A stretch of DNA of 64,000 bases from Doris montereyensis. Lineage: Eukaryota; Mollusca; Gastropoda; Nudibranchia; Dorididae. The translations under genes and the position numbers were made by a program. The notes below the pieces were generated by a model, which was not told the origin of the DNA, searched no databases, and was given only the letters and a program-made list of their open reading frames with translations. Below are positions 35,701 through 43,500 of this stretch, piece after piece; positions within the stretch are counted from its first letter, which is position 1, and the number at the start of each line of letters is the position of its first letter. The stretch covers positions 27,501 through 91,500 of the forward strand of contig JAXRKP010000670.1 in assembly GCA_037039925.1 (NCBI GenBank), read 5' to 3'.

Positions 35701-38700
35701 AAAACAGGAACAGTGGGAAGAGTTTGGACAAAGATTTCAGGCTATCAAAGAAATCAAAATTAGGAAAAACCCCAAGAGCAGATCAAGTTTATCCAGAAAT
35801 GATTAAAAACCAAGGGAGAGAGGCAAACAAACTACTACATGCAATATGCCTACAAGCATGGAAGTACAAACAGGTGCCAGACGACTGGAAAAAGGGAACA
35901 GTAGTACCAATACACAAGAAAGGATCAACCATGGAATGCTCAAACTATAGAGGGATATCACTACTTAGCGTACCAGAAAAAGTGTATGCCAGGATTCCGG
36001 AAATGAGACTAAGGAAAAGAGTAGAGGATCAGATTGAAGAACACCAGAGTGGATTGAGACCAGGAAGAAGTGTACAAGATCACATATATTTACAATTAGA
36101 CAAATAGTAGAAAAATTCCTTAAGAGAAACATTGACTTGCACCTGTGTTTTATTGACTTAGAATTTAGGCATTTGACACTGTCAGGAGAGACGAACTATG
36201 GCATTCCTTAAAAGAACACAATGTAGAGCAAAATTTAATAAAAGCCATTAAAAGTTACTACAATAAACCAACATGTGCAGTGAGAGTAGCTGGAAATGTA
36301 TCTGAAGAATTTGATGTAGATATAGGAGTAAGACAGGGTTGTATCCTGAGTCCTCTTTTGTTTATCACATTTTTGGATTCAGTCGCAAAGGCATCCTCAA
36401 ACATGAAGAAAATGAATGTAGGTATGTGGAAGCTCAAACCAGTAAATGTATCAATGCTTTCATTTACTGATGATTTAGTTCTGTTTGGAAAATCAGAAAG
36501 GGACCTCCAGTCAAATATCAACATAATGAATAATGAATTAATTAAAAGAGGAATGAGAGTAAATGCAAAGAAAACCAAAACAATGCTAGTAACTAGGGAA
36601 GCTAAAACACAAAATCTTAAATTAGGCAGGGAGAATTTAGAACAAGTTCAAAGCTACAATTACTAAGGAGTAATGATTAACTCAGAGGGAAAACTACGAG
36701 AAGAAATCAGCCAGAGAATCCAAAAGGCAAGTGCAATATATAACCATCTAGGAAAGGCATTTGTAGGTAAACAAGAATTGTCAACAAAAACCAAAATGGC
36801 AGTATACAACACAGTTTATTGTCCTACTCTCTCTATGGCAGTGAAACCTGGACCTTAGACAGTAGGGAATATAGTAGAGTGCAGGCAGCCGAAATGAAAT
36901 ATCTAAAAAGAGTAATAGGCTAAAACTAAAAGAGACAAAATCAGAAACACAACAATAAGAGATCAAACCAAAGCAGATAACATAAAAACTAAGATAGAAA
37001 TGAATCAACTGAGATGGTTTGGGCATGTTAACAGAATGAATGACAATAGAATAGCTAAATCAGTATACAGTGCTAAAACTCAAGGTAAAAAACCAAAAGG
37101 CAGACCTCAGAGAAAGTGGGAAGAAGATATAAAAGAGACATCAAATGCAAAGAAATTTAACTTTCACGGAAGGAAACAGAAATTATCAGGATAGGGCAGC
37201 TGGAGAAAGATCATTTCGGGCATCTTAAACCCATACACTGGAAGGTAGAATGGGAACTGATAAAGAAAGAAAGAGCTAAGGTAAGAAAAACCAACCACTG
37301 CACTGCAGATTACAGAACAATCAGGTGTGAGTAAAAAATGTTTAGTGGTTCAGGGTTAGTTCTAGATCTAAAGTTTTATTGTTTTTAGCTTAAATCTTTG
37401 CAGGCGGGTCCCATATATTTGCGTGTCGCTGGTCACTCTAAGCACACCTACGCTAATGGAGGGTCCTGTACATTTGTATCACTCCATGCCTTCCAGCAAG
37501 ACAAAGCGTTAGTGGCGGGTCCCGTACAACTGCACTGCAGTGCACTCAAAGGCGGGTTTTCACATGCCTTTATTCTGACCAATTACGCTGATCAACCCAC
37601 GCCACGCCAAACAGACAAAGTCTATTATTGTAAAGGGGCAAAAGTGATAGTTCTTTTCCAAGTCTAACACACACTCGATATTTCTTGTAAAGAGATACAA
37701 CAACACACAGGAGCTCTATCTCAAATGCAGGCTGTGGATCCTCTGCAAAGTGAACAAAACTAAAGACTCTTGTCTTCATGTGACCGACTCAACTTCTTAC
37801 CAGATGTCAGTCTGAATGGAGAATCAAGGGCGTGACCTTCAGTCAATAGAAAGAAACCATGTTCAGGGTTGACCAATCAGAGGGAGCATTGTGTTGATGG
37901 TTATATTGTCAAACGTCACATATATCAAAATACATCTCCACCTCTTTTTCACACAAGAATGATGAGATTAGAGTGATGAAAGTACAAGGGAAAATTTGCT
38001 TTAATCTGAGTTCAGCGACCAGCAACAAAGGAATTTTGATCCGACCAGCAACAAAGGAATTTTGATCTCTCAAACAGGTCCATTTCACATGGTCATGATG
38101 ACATGTGGTGTCTGGACAAGAGGAAGGGCAGCTATTTGTATGTATAGACATTAGAAACTACAAAGAGTCTATCTTCCTACTGTATAGAAAGGACTAAGGA
38201 GGGATACCTATATCCAGAAGTCTGGGATAGAGCGCGTTGCAGCAGCTGAGACGATACACACTTGTGGAAGCAATAAACTGGGGGCCTGTTTCTTTCATCA
38301 TGGGAATGTGTTACCTTTGCACATTGGACTTGGTCATGGGATTAGCGAAAGTGGTTGGACATTTCCTCTAGTATTAGTATTATTAAGATGTGAGAATGAA
38401 AATGACTCCTTTAGAAATAAAGATAAATGTTGTTCATTGAAATTCTACAACATAAAATTTGACACAGCCAGCCCAGCTATTATTGAATGACTGGAGTGAA
38501 GCCTGACCATGTAGCCACATTGCCCCCCCCCCTCTATATGTTACCTCATCTCTCTCTCTCATTTTCTCCATCCTCTCTAATCTATCTTTCTTTATCTTCC
38601 TCGTTTTCTTTTATATCCCTCCTGGCAGGTTTCACAAAAATGGGACCCAATGATAACTTGAACTCTTCAATTAATGTTCCTCAAAGTCTAATTGATGAAT

Positions 38701-41641
38701 CTTCTTAACATTTGGTCCATGTATAGCTTTGACATCGCAGATATAAAAAACATAATATTGTGAAATTTGCTTTCAATTTGTGTGTTTTGTGAATATTTTT
38801 TGGTGTGAACGTCAGCAATCCAGACAGACCACATTTCCCTCTTTTAATAAGTCCCTTTTCACCTTAAGGTAGGTGAGGTCAACGACCTTTTATTCTGTTT
38901 TCTTTAATTCCATGTGGAAGAGAATTGTTCAAAGAAAATTTGGCGAGTCCTAAATATTTTTTATCTTTTGCAGTGATCACGTGAGGGAGGTTTCAGATTT
39001 TCGTTATTATGTAACAACTGATGTCTACAAATGAACACACATTAAGAGCTGAAAAAAACAGTTGAAAAATACGTAGAAGCGCCGTTTTTTGATCTTAAGT
39101 GAAAGAAAACGTATTCCTACCACCATATATTCTGTAAAAGACACGAAAAAAATCATAGGTAACTCTAAATGAGAGTGAGAATACCATGAGACTACTGGCT
39201 GTCTACGAGACCTCATGGTCGGACAAAAAATATTTTTTTCGATCTGAGATCTAATAACGGTAATATTGCGTCGAGCTATTGTCTCGTAGTTCATCGCGTG
39301 TAAGCCTATTGGGAAATCATGAAATTTTTGTTTTTAAATTGTCTGGTTGGCTTTGCGGAATATTTTGTTTTTGGATTACTCTTACGGCCATGTGCTTACG
39401 GCCATGCAAAAAAAAATGTAGACGATGATCGGACATCAGAAAGGAGACTGTGATCAGGTTAGATTCTGAGACCGTTCAGGTTAGATTCGGTTGCATTAGC
39501 AAAACCTGCTTTGGCTTATCGTGAGTGAAACTTATGTAAAGAAGTCCGGCAATCAATAGGCTTTCATGATTTATTATGTTCTAATAAATAAAGACAAGAT
39601 AATTGGCAATACGGAGGTTTAGAAGTCCATTACAATGATAGTGACTTTACGTCTCCACTATGCACAGTCTCCTTGGCATAACAATACAATATTACTAAAA
39701 ACGCATTTCAACGAGAGAGAGAAAAAAATAATACTAATAGCACAGGTTCAAGTAGAGTTCAAGATTTGCCAGCCACCGCTCCCATCCCGTCCCGTATTCT
39801 GCTAAGCAATTATCGATCGATAAAGACAAGTTTGTGCTAGTCTAGTGGGGGCGCTCTATGTGACTGTAGATAGTTAGAGAGGGGGGGTGAGTGATGACGG
39901 GAGTAGTGGAGAAGTGATGATGGGGGGGGGGGGCTCGTACGGGGAGAAAGGAACAATTGTCGTCAAAAGCGCTTTCTTTTTCGGCGAGGGTTTTGTTGCT
40001 GGTGCATCTCATCTCTCTCTTGGCAAATATCGGTCTTTACTATCGCATCCTCACTCGTTAAAATTATAAGTCGTGAAGTTTACCGTACCAGTTTGAGCAG
40101 AATGGTACACACGATAAACCCGTAACACATAATAAGGATAGTATAAAGGCGTACAATCACAGAATTTTACAAAAAACGGGACAAAAGGCATTGGTTTTCA
40201 TTTTCATCATCCACACGATCCGGATCGCGCGAGTCATCTGATCAACGGTAAGGCACCGGCCGTCGACTCCACGCCCGAGGTGTCGGGAAACACAAACACA
40301 GACTTCACATCTTATTGAGAACTAGGGAAAAGTCAGGAAACTCTCCAAACCAGATGCCCAAGCGTTACGTCACTAAATAAACGCCAGGGAAACCTCGGTC
40401 GACGGACGCGAGCAGTTCACGTAACATTACGTACTGGCGTTGGACCTAGAATTTTCACAGTTATGCCCCTTGACTGAAAAACATGACTTTTAAAAGCTAA
40501 TTTACTTGCTCCACAGTCCTTTGCTATCTCTTAAAGTCATATATCTGGAATCCTCATGTTCTAAGCTTTAACATGGTATATAACACTTGTAAAAATATAA
40601 CATGTATATTTTGACAAAAGAGGAAATGGGGATGGACCATTTTGTGAAACCTGCCATATGTCTCCTGTTTGTTTCCTTTTCTCTTTCTCTCTCCTTTCTA
40701 TCCCTCCCTCTCTCTCTTTCTTATGGCAGTTATACTTCGTTTTCTTCTTTCTTTTTAATTATCTTTTCTTTTTGTTTATGATTGTTATAAATGAGACTTG
40801 CTCTGTTGGTGAACATTGCTCGATGGGTCGTTGCACCAATTGCTCTATTAGTATTAGTTTCGTCCCAGTACACTGAAGATTTCTCGTCCTGACCCATTTT
40901 GCTATCTTTTAAATACCTTTCATATTCCTCTTCATTAGTAGTGGGCCAACTACAGTATTATTCCTTTTCATATTTAATAAAAGTAGGCTGTAATAGATGT
41001 TATTGTTAGTAAACAATGCAATATAAACACGATGACAATAACAAAATAAATTGCCCTCTATGTCACCTTACCCAACGAAAGATAAAAAACTGTCAATCAC
41101 AGGTATGTCGCGGTCAAGCGCGGCAGGAAACCTATCGGTGCCACGTGTGGAAGCCTCAAACCTAGCGGAACAAGATTATTGACCGATATTGAGGTCAGCC
41201 TTACAAGGGTTAAAATGAATAAAGACCAAACAGCAAAATATAAATAATTTATTTTCCTCACTAAGTTGTCCTGTAAACTGAAATATTACCAACATTACAA
41301 TTCTACCACCATCCATTACCCAAAAAATGTGTTATGTTTATTTCTCATTGAATTTCCCTCACCAACAGAAAACCGCACCGTGAGTGTGTCAGACTAAGGA
41401 AGGAGTCACCCGTCTCCCGTTGATACGAGTCAACTCTCACTTTATACATTCTGGAAGACGCTTCTATACTAGATCTACACGTGTACAGATCAACCAGATA
41501 AGATTAAACCTAGATCTAGATCTAGGTTCTTATGTTCCATACCTTTTCATCTCCTTGTCGGGCCAATGTCGAGATGAAACTCTTGCCTTTTCTTCTTGTT
41601 AGCTCACTTTGTAGCCGTTCTAGTATATTGTCCTCCGCCAT
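11561..41641 (-). CDS. Ankyrin-repeat protein, 8 exons, 224 aa
   Basis: Eight minus-strand exons join with matching phases into 675 bases including the stop: 41641-41543, 26187-26109, 25092-25039, 24580-24510, 16769-16711, 16227-16116, 13663-13616 and 11713-11561. Every intron begins GT and ends AG, with pyrimidine-rich acceptors. The protein starts MAEDNILERLQSEL, a charged helix-like N-terminus. It has about two and a half ankyrin repeats (residues ~55-130), with GIKESVQHLLEAGANPNLQN, TPLHAAAFHEHG and VVMLLLEYGGQPELPDAEDR as consensus hallmarks. A conserved-looking segment KIWPFFAALD follows, then a low-complexity acidic tail with ADDDD, ending PQPQYSLWK. There is no signal peptide or membrane segment, so a cytosolic or nuclear scaffold role is likely. 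I do not recognise the family and give no symbol. The intact frame across eight exons shows it is a live gene. The start has context AAAATGG. Confidence 0.88.
12417..12659 (-). mobile_element. tRNA-derived SINE, copy 2 (5'-truncated)
   Basis: Same family as 60926-61187. It has the B box GGGTTCGAATTC (12615-12626), the 'caggaggtgatt' block and the end CCTTGAAGGAACTTT, but lacks the A box. It is flanked by 16-bp target duplications, acactaggctttgtaa at 12401-12416 and acactaggccttgtga at 12660-12675 (two mismatches). It lies in intron 7 of the ankyrin gene. Confidence 0.9.
13240..13484 (+). mobile_element. tRNA-derived SINE, copy 3 (5'-truncated)
   Basis: The B box GAGTTCGAATCC is at 13260-13271. 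The body carries 'ttgtgttccttgggaaagac', and the 3' palindrome GGGCCTTACGGCCC precedes the end TTGAAGGAACTTTACAG and a short T-run. Perfect 13-bp target duplications, tacttaagaaggt, lie at 13227-13239 and 13485-13497. Intron 7, opposite in orientation to the gene. Confidence 0.92.
13616..13663 (-). CDS. Ankyrin gene exon 7 (48 bp microexon-like)
   Basis: Acceptor GTTCATCACACAG|GGC and donor CTG|GTAATC. Sixteen codons, GSGMESHRDPGYGINL, in phase 0 at both ends, so it could be skipped without shifting the frame. This is a candidate alternative exon. Confidence 0.78.
15115..15482 (+). mobile_element. LINE remnant, C-terminal end of a reverse transcriptase ORF
   Basis: In two frames the plus strand reads SSVTKLLGLPKWETLAQRRK and then IPEWNELPASITNTQTTEQF followed by KQCLQEF. 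These are the stereotyped C-terminal motifs of CR1/Jockey-type LINE proteins (LxWxxLxxRR ... IPxWNxLPxxI ... FKxxL). At least one frameshift lies between them. A short, old remnant in intron 6. Confidence 0.75.
16116..16227 (-). CDS. Ankyrin gene exon 6 (112 bp)
   Basis: Acceptor GTTTCATTTTAG|AAC and donor CCG|GTAGGT. Encodes RTAADFASASDKIWPFFAAL and then a basic/acidic helix ending KGILRP. This segment caps the ankyrin domain. Confidence 0.88.
16320..16372. repeat. GATAA/GATCA simple repeat
   Basis: A run of gataagataag ... gatcagatcagataagataaa. This kind of tail often marks the end of a small mobile element, but none is identifiable here. Confidence 0.5.
16711..16769 (-). CDS. Ankyrin gene exon 5 (59 bp)
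   Basis: Acceptor TTCAAACACAG|GTG and donor ACAG|GTAATT. Encodes VVMLLLEYGGQPELPDAED, completing the second ankyrin repeat directly after exon 4 in phase 0. Confidence 0.88.
16770..17888. other. Intron 4 sequence without a recognisable element
   Basis: AT-rich unique-looking intron between exon 5 and the LINE block. I see nothing coding. Confidence 0.6.
17905..19336 (-). mobile_element. Outer RTE-like LINE, 3' half (RT to 3' end)
   Basis: Minus strand, interrupted by the inner LINE at 19337. It contains the end of the linker (KGTVVPIHEKGSTMECSNY), the RT palm with RQGSNLSPLLF and a damaged FADD box (the reading gives FICGD), then the C-terminal RWFGHVNRM and GRPQRKW blocks. The 3' end is GAATGGGAACTGATAAAGAAAG. 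The target duplication cttttcctcaatcatt (17889-17904) matches cttctcctcaataatt (24428-24443) at 14 of 16 positions. This shows the block and 22649-24427 are two halves of one insertion. Multiple stops and frameshifts. Same orientation as the ankyrin gene. Confidence 0.9.
19337..22648 (+). mobile_element. Inner full-length RTE-like LINE nested in the outer LINE
   Basis: It begins at the family 5' end CCGGGCAGTGGACAGG and ends GATAAAGAAAAAAAG. The 5' UTR (19337-19690) holds two ~68-bp tandem units. The coding region then reads an AP endonuclease (GTWNVRAING near 19703; LLGDLNARV near 20106; SDHHLVIAKM near 20394), a linker, the RT palm (GFRPGRSVQD near 21430; NFEKAFDTV; FADDLVLFG at 21836) and a C-terminal WFGHVNR/GRPWRKW domain. 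At least five frameshifts or stops break it into pieces; the longest intact piece is 21731-22516 (261 codons). Clade assignment to RTE/BovB is by motif style and is provisional. Confidence 0.9.
19390..19538 (+). repeat. LINE 5' UTR tandem repeats (2 units)
   Basis: Two ~68-bp units each carry 'aggcgggtcttg' or 'aggctggtcttg' followed by 'gggagttaaccctgacagaa'. The outer copy (24160-24365) has three units and the 55-57 kb copy also has about three. Tandem 5' UTR units usually carry LINE promoter activity; that role is inferred. Confidence 0.75.
22649..24427 (-). mobile_element. Outer RTE-like LINE, 5' half (5' UTR, endonuclease, linker)
   Basis: The minus strand starts at 24427 with CCGGGCAGTGGACAGGTAGG. 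It has three tandem 5' UTR units (24365-24160), then the endonuclease (GTWNVKAING near 23990; LLGDLNARVG near 23600; SDHHLVIAKM near 23310), and stops at GATCAATTAG near 22650. Compared with the inner copy, about 110 bases of linker are missing between this half and the half at 17905-19336. The inner insertion was therefore accompanied by a target deletion. The frame is broken near 23700. Confidence 0.9.
24510..24580 (-). CDS. Ankyrin gene exon 4 (71 bp)
   Basis: Acceptor AACTTCAAACAG|ATC and donor CCT|GTAAGA. Encodes NPNLQNPGTLW then TPLHAAAFHEHGP, the classic ankyrin TPLHxAA helix start. The donor lies only 66 bases from the target duplication of the intronic LINE. Confidence 0.9.
25039..25092 (-). 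CDS. Ankyrin gene exon 3 (54 bp)
   Basis: Acceptor TTATCGTCCCCTAG|CAT and donor GCTA|GTAAGT. Encodes ASFWGIKESVQHLLEAGA, the second half of an ankyrin repeat. The split codon at each end fits its neighbours. Confidence 0.87.
25192..25707 (+). other. Unclassified 171-codon open frame in intron 2
   Basis: ATG to TAA, AT-rich, between exons 3 and 2 and opposite to the gene. The conceptual protein is Lys/Asp/Ser/Asn-rich and contains IHEEIKKVCSKLDATGKQ, but I recognise no family. Its length is notable for 34-38% GC sequence, yet chance is possible. It may be a fragment of an old mobile-element ORF. I do not claim it is expressed. Confidence 0.25.
26109..26187 (-). CDS. Ankyrin gene exon 2 (79 bp)
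   Basis: Acceptor TTTTTTTATCTTCAG|CTA and donor GCTG|GTGAGC. Encodes LVQDFLTDNV ... SQLYA and one base of the next codon. A copia element begins only 55 bases upstream of this exon in transcript sense (at 26243). Confidence 0.85.
26243..26509 (+). repeat. copia 5' LTR
   Basis: Begins TGTTAGGATG, ends CCTTTACA. AATAAA at 26441-26446 marks the likely R region. An ATG at 26486, in U5 in the context AGGATGG, opens the gag frame. Confidence 0.96.
26486..27586 (+). pseudogene. copia gag and protease region
   Basis: The frame starts MATQPSFTGYGPRNI in the LTR and crosses the primer-binding site. Residues ~15-190 form a copia-type gag domain (YELWEAKFLALMRIRGLYDV). Two CX2CX4HX4C zinc knuckles follow: CTHCKSNSHNTKQC from 27175 and CENCKSKTHDTAFC from about 27239. 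Then comes the aspartic protease motif VDSGAS, with its Asp at 27473-27475. A frameshift near 27525 breaks the frame after the protease active site. The open frame extends upstream through the LTR to 26285, but the LTR ATG at 26486 is the sensible start. Confidence 0.85.
26510..26523 (+). promoter_or_regulatory. copia primer-binding site, complementary to the internal part of initiator tRNA-Met
   Basis: GGTTATGGGCCCAG directly follows the LTR. It is complementary to CTGGGCCCATAACC around the anticodon of initiator tRNA-Met. Drosophila copia is primed by a cleaved 5' half of the same tRNA, so the same half-molecule priming is expected. The same bases also encode gag residues 9 onward (GYGPR). 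Confidence 0.85.
27560..28740 (+). pseudogene. copia integrase region
   Basis: GAG-pre-integrase zinc-binding residues are visible: EWHKTM, HCNFDD and CETC. TGA at 27915-27917 sits where the family has a Gly in HxxxxH spacing. The catalytic triad is intact: Asp in CDLAGP (28094-28096), Asp in RSDGGGEF (28278-28280) and Glu in NGTAERHW (28385-28387). The C-terminal part ends around SVFVGYDKRSPAYL, followed by a frameshift near 28737. Confidence 0.88.
28930..30640 (+). pseudogene. copia reverse transcriptase and RNase H region
   Basis: The RVT_2-type polymerase shows KARFVAKGYSQ, MDVKAAFLNA, LYGLKQSGR and the active site WVDDLLI (VDD at 29672-29680). The RNase H reads CDADWANSEDR, then after a frameshift STCEAEYIALTAA, CDNQGATALAKNP and SKHIDIKYHFVRDE. 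A frameshift near 29195, another near 30220, a TAG at 30376 and the 17-bp duplication at 30483-30516 inactivate it. The longest intact piece is 29216-30250. Confidence 0.9.
30909..30921 (+). promoter_or_regulatory. copia polypurine tract
   Basis: AAATTAAGTGGGGG lies immediately before the 3' LTR. It is the expected plus-strand primer position. Confidence 0.8.
30922..31188 (+). repeat. copia 3' LTR
   Basis: 267 bp, TGTTAGGAGG...CCTTTACA, with five substitutions against the 5' LTR. The gag start codon is duplicated here at 31165-31167, but its frame closes two codons past the LTR. Confidence 0.96.
31294..31436. repeat. Near-perfect 143-bp palindrome
   Basis: Two 67-bp arms, from TGTAATGGAATGAGTCCTAC at the left to its complement ending CATTCCATTACA at the right, with two mismatches by eye around a 9-bp loop GTGATTCAT. 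Poly-C runs lie immediately on both sides (31271-31293 and 31437-31456). It could be a small fold-back MITE or a sequencing/assembly inversion. A transcript would form a long hairpin. Confidence 0.92.
31648..31734 (-). mobile_element. tRNA-derived SINE, copy 4 (3' fragment)
   Basis: Only the last ~85 bp are present: the 'ggtgactataat' hairpin side, the 'gcatgaagtgaac' block, and the end GGCCTTGAAGGAACTT. Heavily 5'-truncated; no clear target duplication. Confidence 0.8.
31735..32470. other. Intron 1 spacer
   Basis: No exon or element seen. Contains scattered CTA/ACT triplets (32035-32150) and three copies of the AGATCTA motif near 32210-32275. Confidence 0.55.
32471..32613. repeat. Tandem repeat, ~45-bp unit, about 3 copies
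   Basis: The pattern 'gtcgagttaaaaagcttgag', 'cagagcaag' or 'cagtcaggatc', 'ggacttcgaag' repeats three times with moderate divergence. No coding frame. Confidence 0.75.
32614..33699. other. Intron 1 spacer
   Basis: I see no recognisable gene or element. Short open frames (33103-33354 and 33229-33528) lack recognisable domains. Confidence 0.5.
33700..34906 (+). pseudogene. Ty3/gypsy polymerase 3' part: integrase and C-terminal tail
   Basis: It begins within the integrase zinc region (CIPCMA). The catalytic core has all three acidic residues: Asp in DFAGPF (33850-33852), Asp in KSDNGPPF (34015-34017) and Glu in GEVERFVR (34123-34125). These are followed by FLRHYRATPHSTT and SPHEALTGR. After a frameshift near 34350 the C-terminal domain continues with FQLGDNVLVRQ and a proline/serine tail ending NKYTV at 34906. 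No gag, protease or RT of this element is present upstream, so it is a 5'-deleted copy. It lies antisense in intron 1. Confidence 0.9.
35116..35129 (+). promoter_or_regulatory. gypsy polypurine tract
   Basis: AAAGAAAGGAGGGA directly precedes a TG dinucleotide that opens the LTR. Confidence 0.75.
35130..35276 (+). repeat. Probable gypsy 3' LTR
   Basis: Starts TGTAGTGTAGCAAG after the polypurine tract, contains AATAAAG near 35190 as a poly(A) signal, and can end in CA at TTTAACA (35276). The 5' LTR is absent, so the 3' boundary is inferred from the TG...CA rule. Confidence 0.65.
35297..37265 (+). mobile_element. RTE-like LINE, 5'-truncated copy with an internal deletion
   Basis: It begins at the end of the endonuclease (HHLVIAKMRLL). 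The linker runs to about 35755, where about 280 bases present in the 19337-22648 copy are missing. It continues with GTVVPIHKKGSTMECSNYRG, RQGCILSPLLF, a substituted FTDDLVLFG box and the RWFGHVNRM C-terminus, and ends GGGAACTGATAAAGAAAG. Frameshifts and stops occur near 36110, 36665 and 36860. It lies directly behind the gypsy LTR. No clear target duplication. Confidence 0.88.
37266..41542. other. 5' part of intron 1, no exon recognised
   Basis: About 4.3 kb. It contains a 27-bp tandem duplication 'cgaccagcaacaaaggaatt' (copies at about 38018 and 38043), pyrimidine runs near 38550-38615 and 40680-40710, G runs at 39885 and 39920, and a CpG-rich patch near 40210-40400 that could be regulatory. 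No further coding exon compatible with the ankyrin gene was found. Confidence 0.5.
40205..40410. promoter_or_regulatory. CpG-rich patch in intron 1
   Basis: Locally high CpG content (for example gatccggatcgcgcgag, caccggccgtcgactccac, cggtcgacggacgcgagc) against a CpG-poor, AT-rich background. This may be an intronic regulatory region or alternative promoter; no TSS evidence. Confidence 0.3.
41543..41641 (-). CDS. Ankyrin gene exon 1 (start codon, 33 codons)
   Basis: ATG is at 41641-41639 in the context TTCAAAATGG. The exon encodes residues 1-33 (MAEDNILERL ... ARQGDEK) and ends in phase 0 at the donor AAG|GTATGG. It carries no repeat sequence. The 5' UTR continues to higher coordinates; no TATA box is obvious. 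Confidence 0.8.
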
Positions 41642-41675
41642 TTTGAAGCTTTGTGTTTCTAATGAAAATTACCAT
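41604..41675 (-). other. Overlapping upstream ORF at the ankyrin gene start
   Basis: An ATG in strong context (ACCATGG, 41675-41673) opens a 23-codon frame. It is out of frame with the main start (34 bases downstream) and stops at TGA 41606-41604 inside exon 1. If the transcript starts upstream of it, it would depress or regulate translation of the main frame. Confidence 0.45.
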
Positions 41676-43499
41676 GGTAGTTGTCTCCCTTCGACTTTAG
41701 ATCGTAATGGATTGTGTTGAAGGAAGGCCTTGGTTGAAGGCGATCATCGTCGATTATGAATATGATATAATAAAAGCATGCAACATCATGTACTTCATTG
41801 TCTGAACAAGATGCTAGTATTAGTACCTGATGGCTTTCTCTTCCTGAGGTGTTTCCCCCTTCTATTTAACAAATTATAACTACTTCTGCTGTTACTGGTA
41901 CTAACTACTCCTACTACTGCTATTGTTGCTGCTGCTACTATCACTCCTACTATTAAACTTACTCCTCGATCTCCTCCTCATCTATATACTGTACTTATAG
42001 TGTTTGTAGCATTTTTTGCTTCCCCTCTCACATGAGAGAGACACTACAGTTACGCAGTCTTACGATATAATACACGATAGTTTTGTTGTTGTTGGGTTGT
42101 TTTTTATCCGCTCATGTATAACAATGACCTTTCTCCCAGGGCTACGCCCTACTGTACATTTAATCTAAACTATCTAGGCTACCTTATTTGAGTGAAGTAT
42201 GTGACAGCAAATTGATGATGGGCTGATCTCTCTTTTCGTTTGATAAATTCTATTCACCGATATGTCGATTATTTGTAATTTGTACAATTCAAAAATGGAC
42301 TAATCGATTGACTCGGAGCTAGAAATCTGGACCCTGTTGATGAAAGCGGCATAGGTCTAGATAATATTCGAATTCGGATAAAGATATTGGATAGTTTGCT
42401 CTCTACAGAGAACCCTGAGATCACTGCACATAGTAGACGCGGTAAATGCAAAGAAATTACAGAGAGAACGATGACTAGAGATACAGAGTTAAAACAAGTA
42501 TGTAAGCATACTAAACAACTGTACATTGACTCTGATACAGTATAATCAATTAGCATTCACACAGCGGCCCATCAAATATATTCTAAGTCTTTTTCGAAGA
42601 TGAACGGTAGCATAATATTATTATATTGATTAACCATATAATTTACTTTTCCACATTCCACGTCGCGTGCCGCCGTACCGCGGACGTTTGCCTTCATCAT
42701 TCGTCGATGGTCGACTCGACTGTCACAAACACACCCGAATCGATATCGAATATCGACGATGTTAGCACCAAAAGTTAAAAACGATTATTACACCGCTAAA
42801 ATAAAAGTACATTTAATTATTACTAATTCGGATTTTGTGACAAAATGATGATATCAATAAATTGCTTCATCTTGTAGATCTTAAAATCGAACCTTTCAAT
42901 TTCATTAAAGCTTGGGTTCAATAGCATTACAAGATTACATGTTTTCGAGAGTCTCTCTCGAAGAAAACTGTGTTTGCAATGCTCGAGTAATGTCATTTTC
43001 GGAAGAAAAAAAGCTCGATATTTCGAAAAGCGATTAGTAATATCACACGCCGCGACATTGCATTGATGTGTGCTGTGTACAGTATCTAGACGAAATCCAC
43101 GGAGTCCGCTGAGGCACAGCCTAGGTCTAACGCAAAGCATCATGATTTTACTACATTGTATAGTATAGATTGTGTCAATGACAAAATAGGTGTAGACATT
43201 AAAAGTCATTTAGAATTAGACGCTTCGCCGCACAAACAGAATACGTGTTCAGCTTCAACTCTGTGTAAACTACTAGAAATAGAATACATTGTGTATATAT
43301 CTAGATCTAGGTCTACTGTTAAAGTTACACATTTCATTCAAATTTTTTGTAGTACTATCGCTTTCAATTAATTTCATGTATTTCCCAAACCCCGGTGCTT
43401 GAGTGCTAGATCTAGATCTAATTCAAACGTGTGTCTACACTTTCGCTTTCAATAGCATTTAGATTTCTGATCTGTGTTTCAATATTGACAATATTCACC
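41642..43499. other. Upstream region of the ankyrin gene
   Basis: Expected to hold the promoter. No TATA box is evident. A CpG-rich segment lies at about 42655-42770. The rest shows no recognisable exon. Confidence 0.4.
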
Positions 43500-43500
43500 A

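Noticed and set aside
39887..40069. Gly-rich 60-codon frame as an alternative first exon
   Set aside because: It is on the plus strand, opposite to the ankyrin gene, built on a G-run, and has no supporting splice context.
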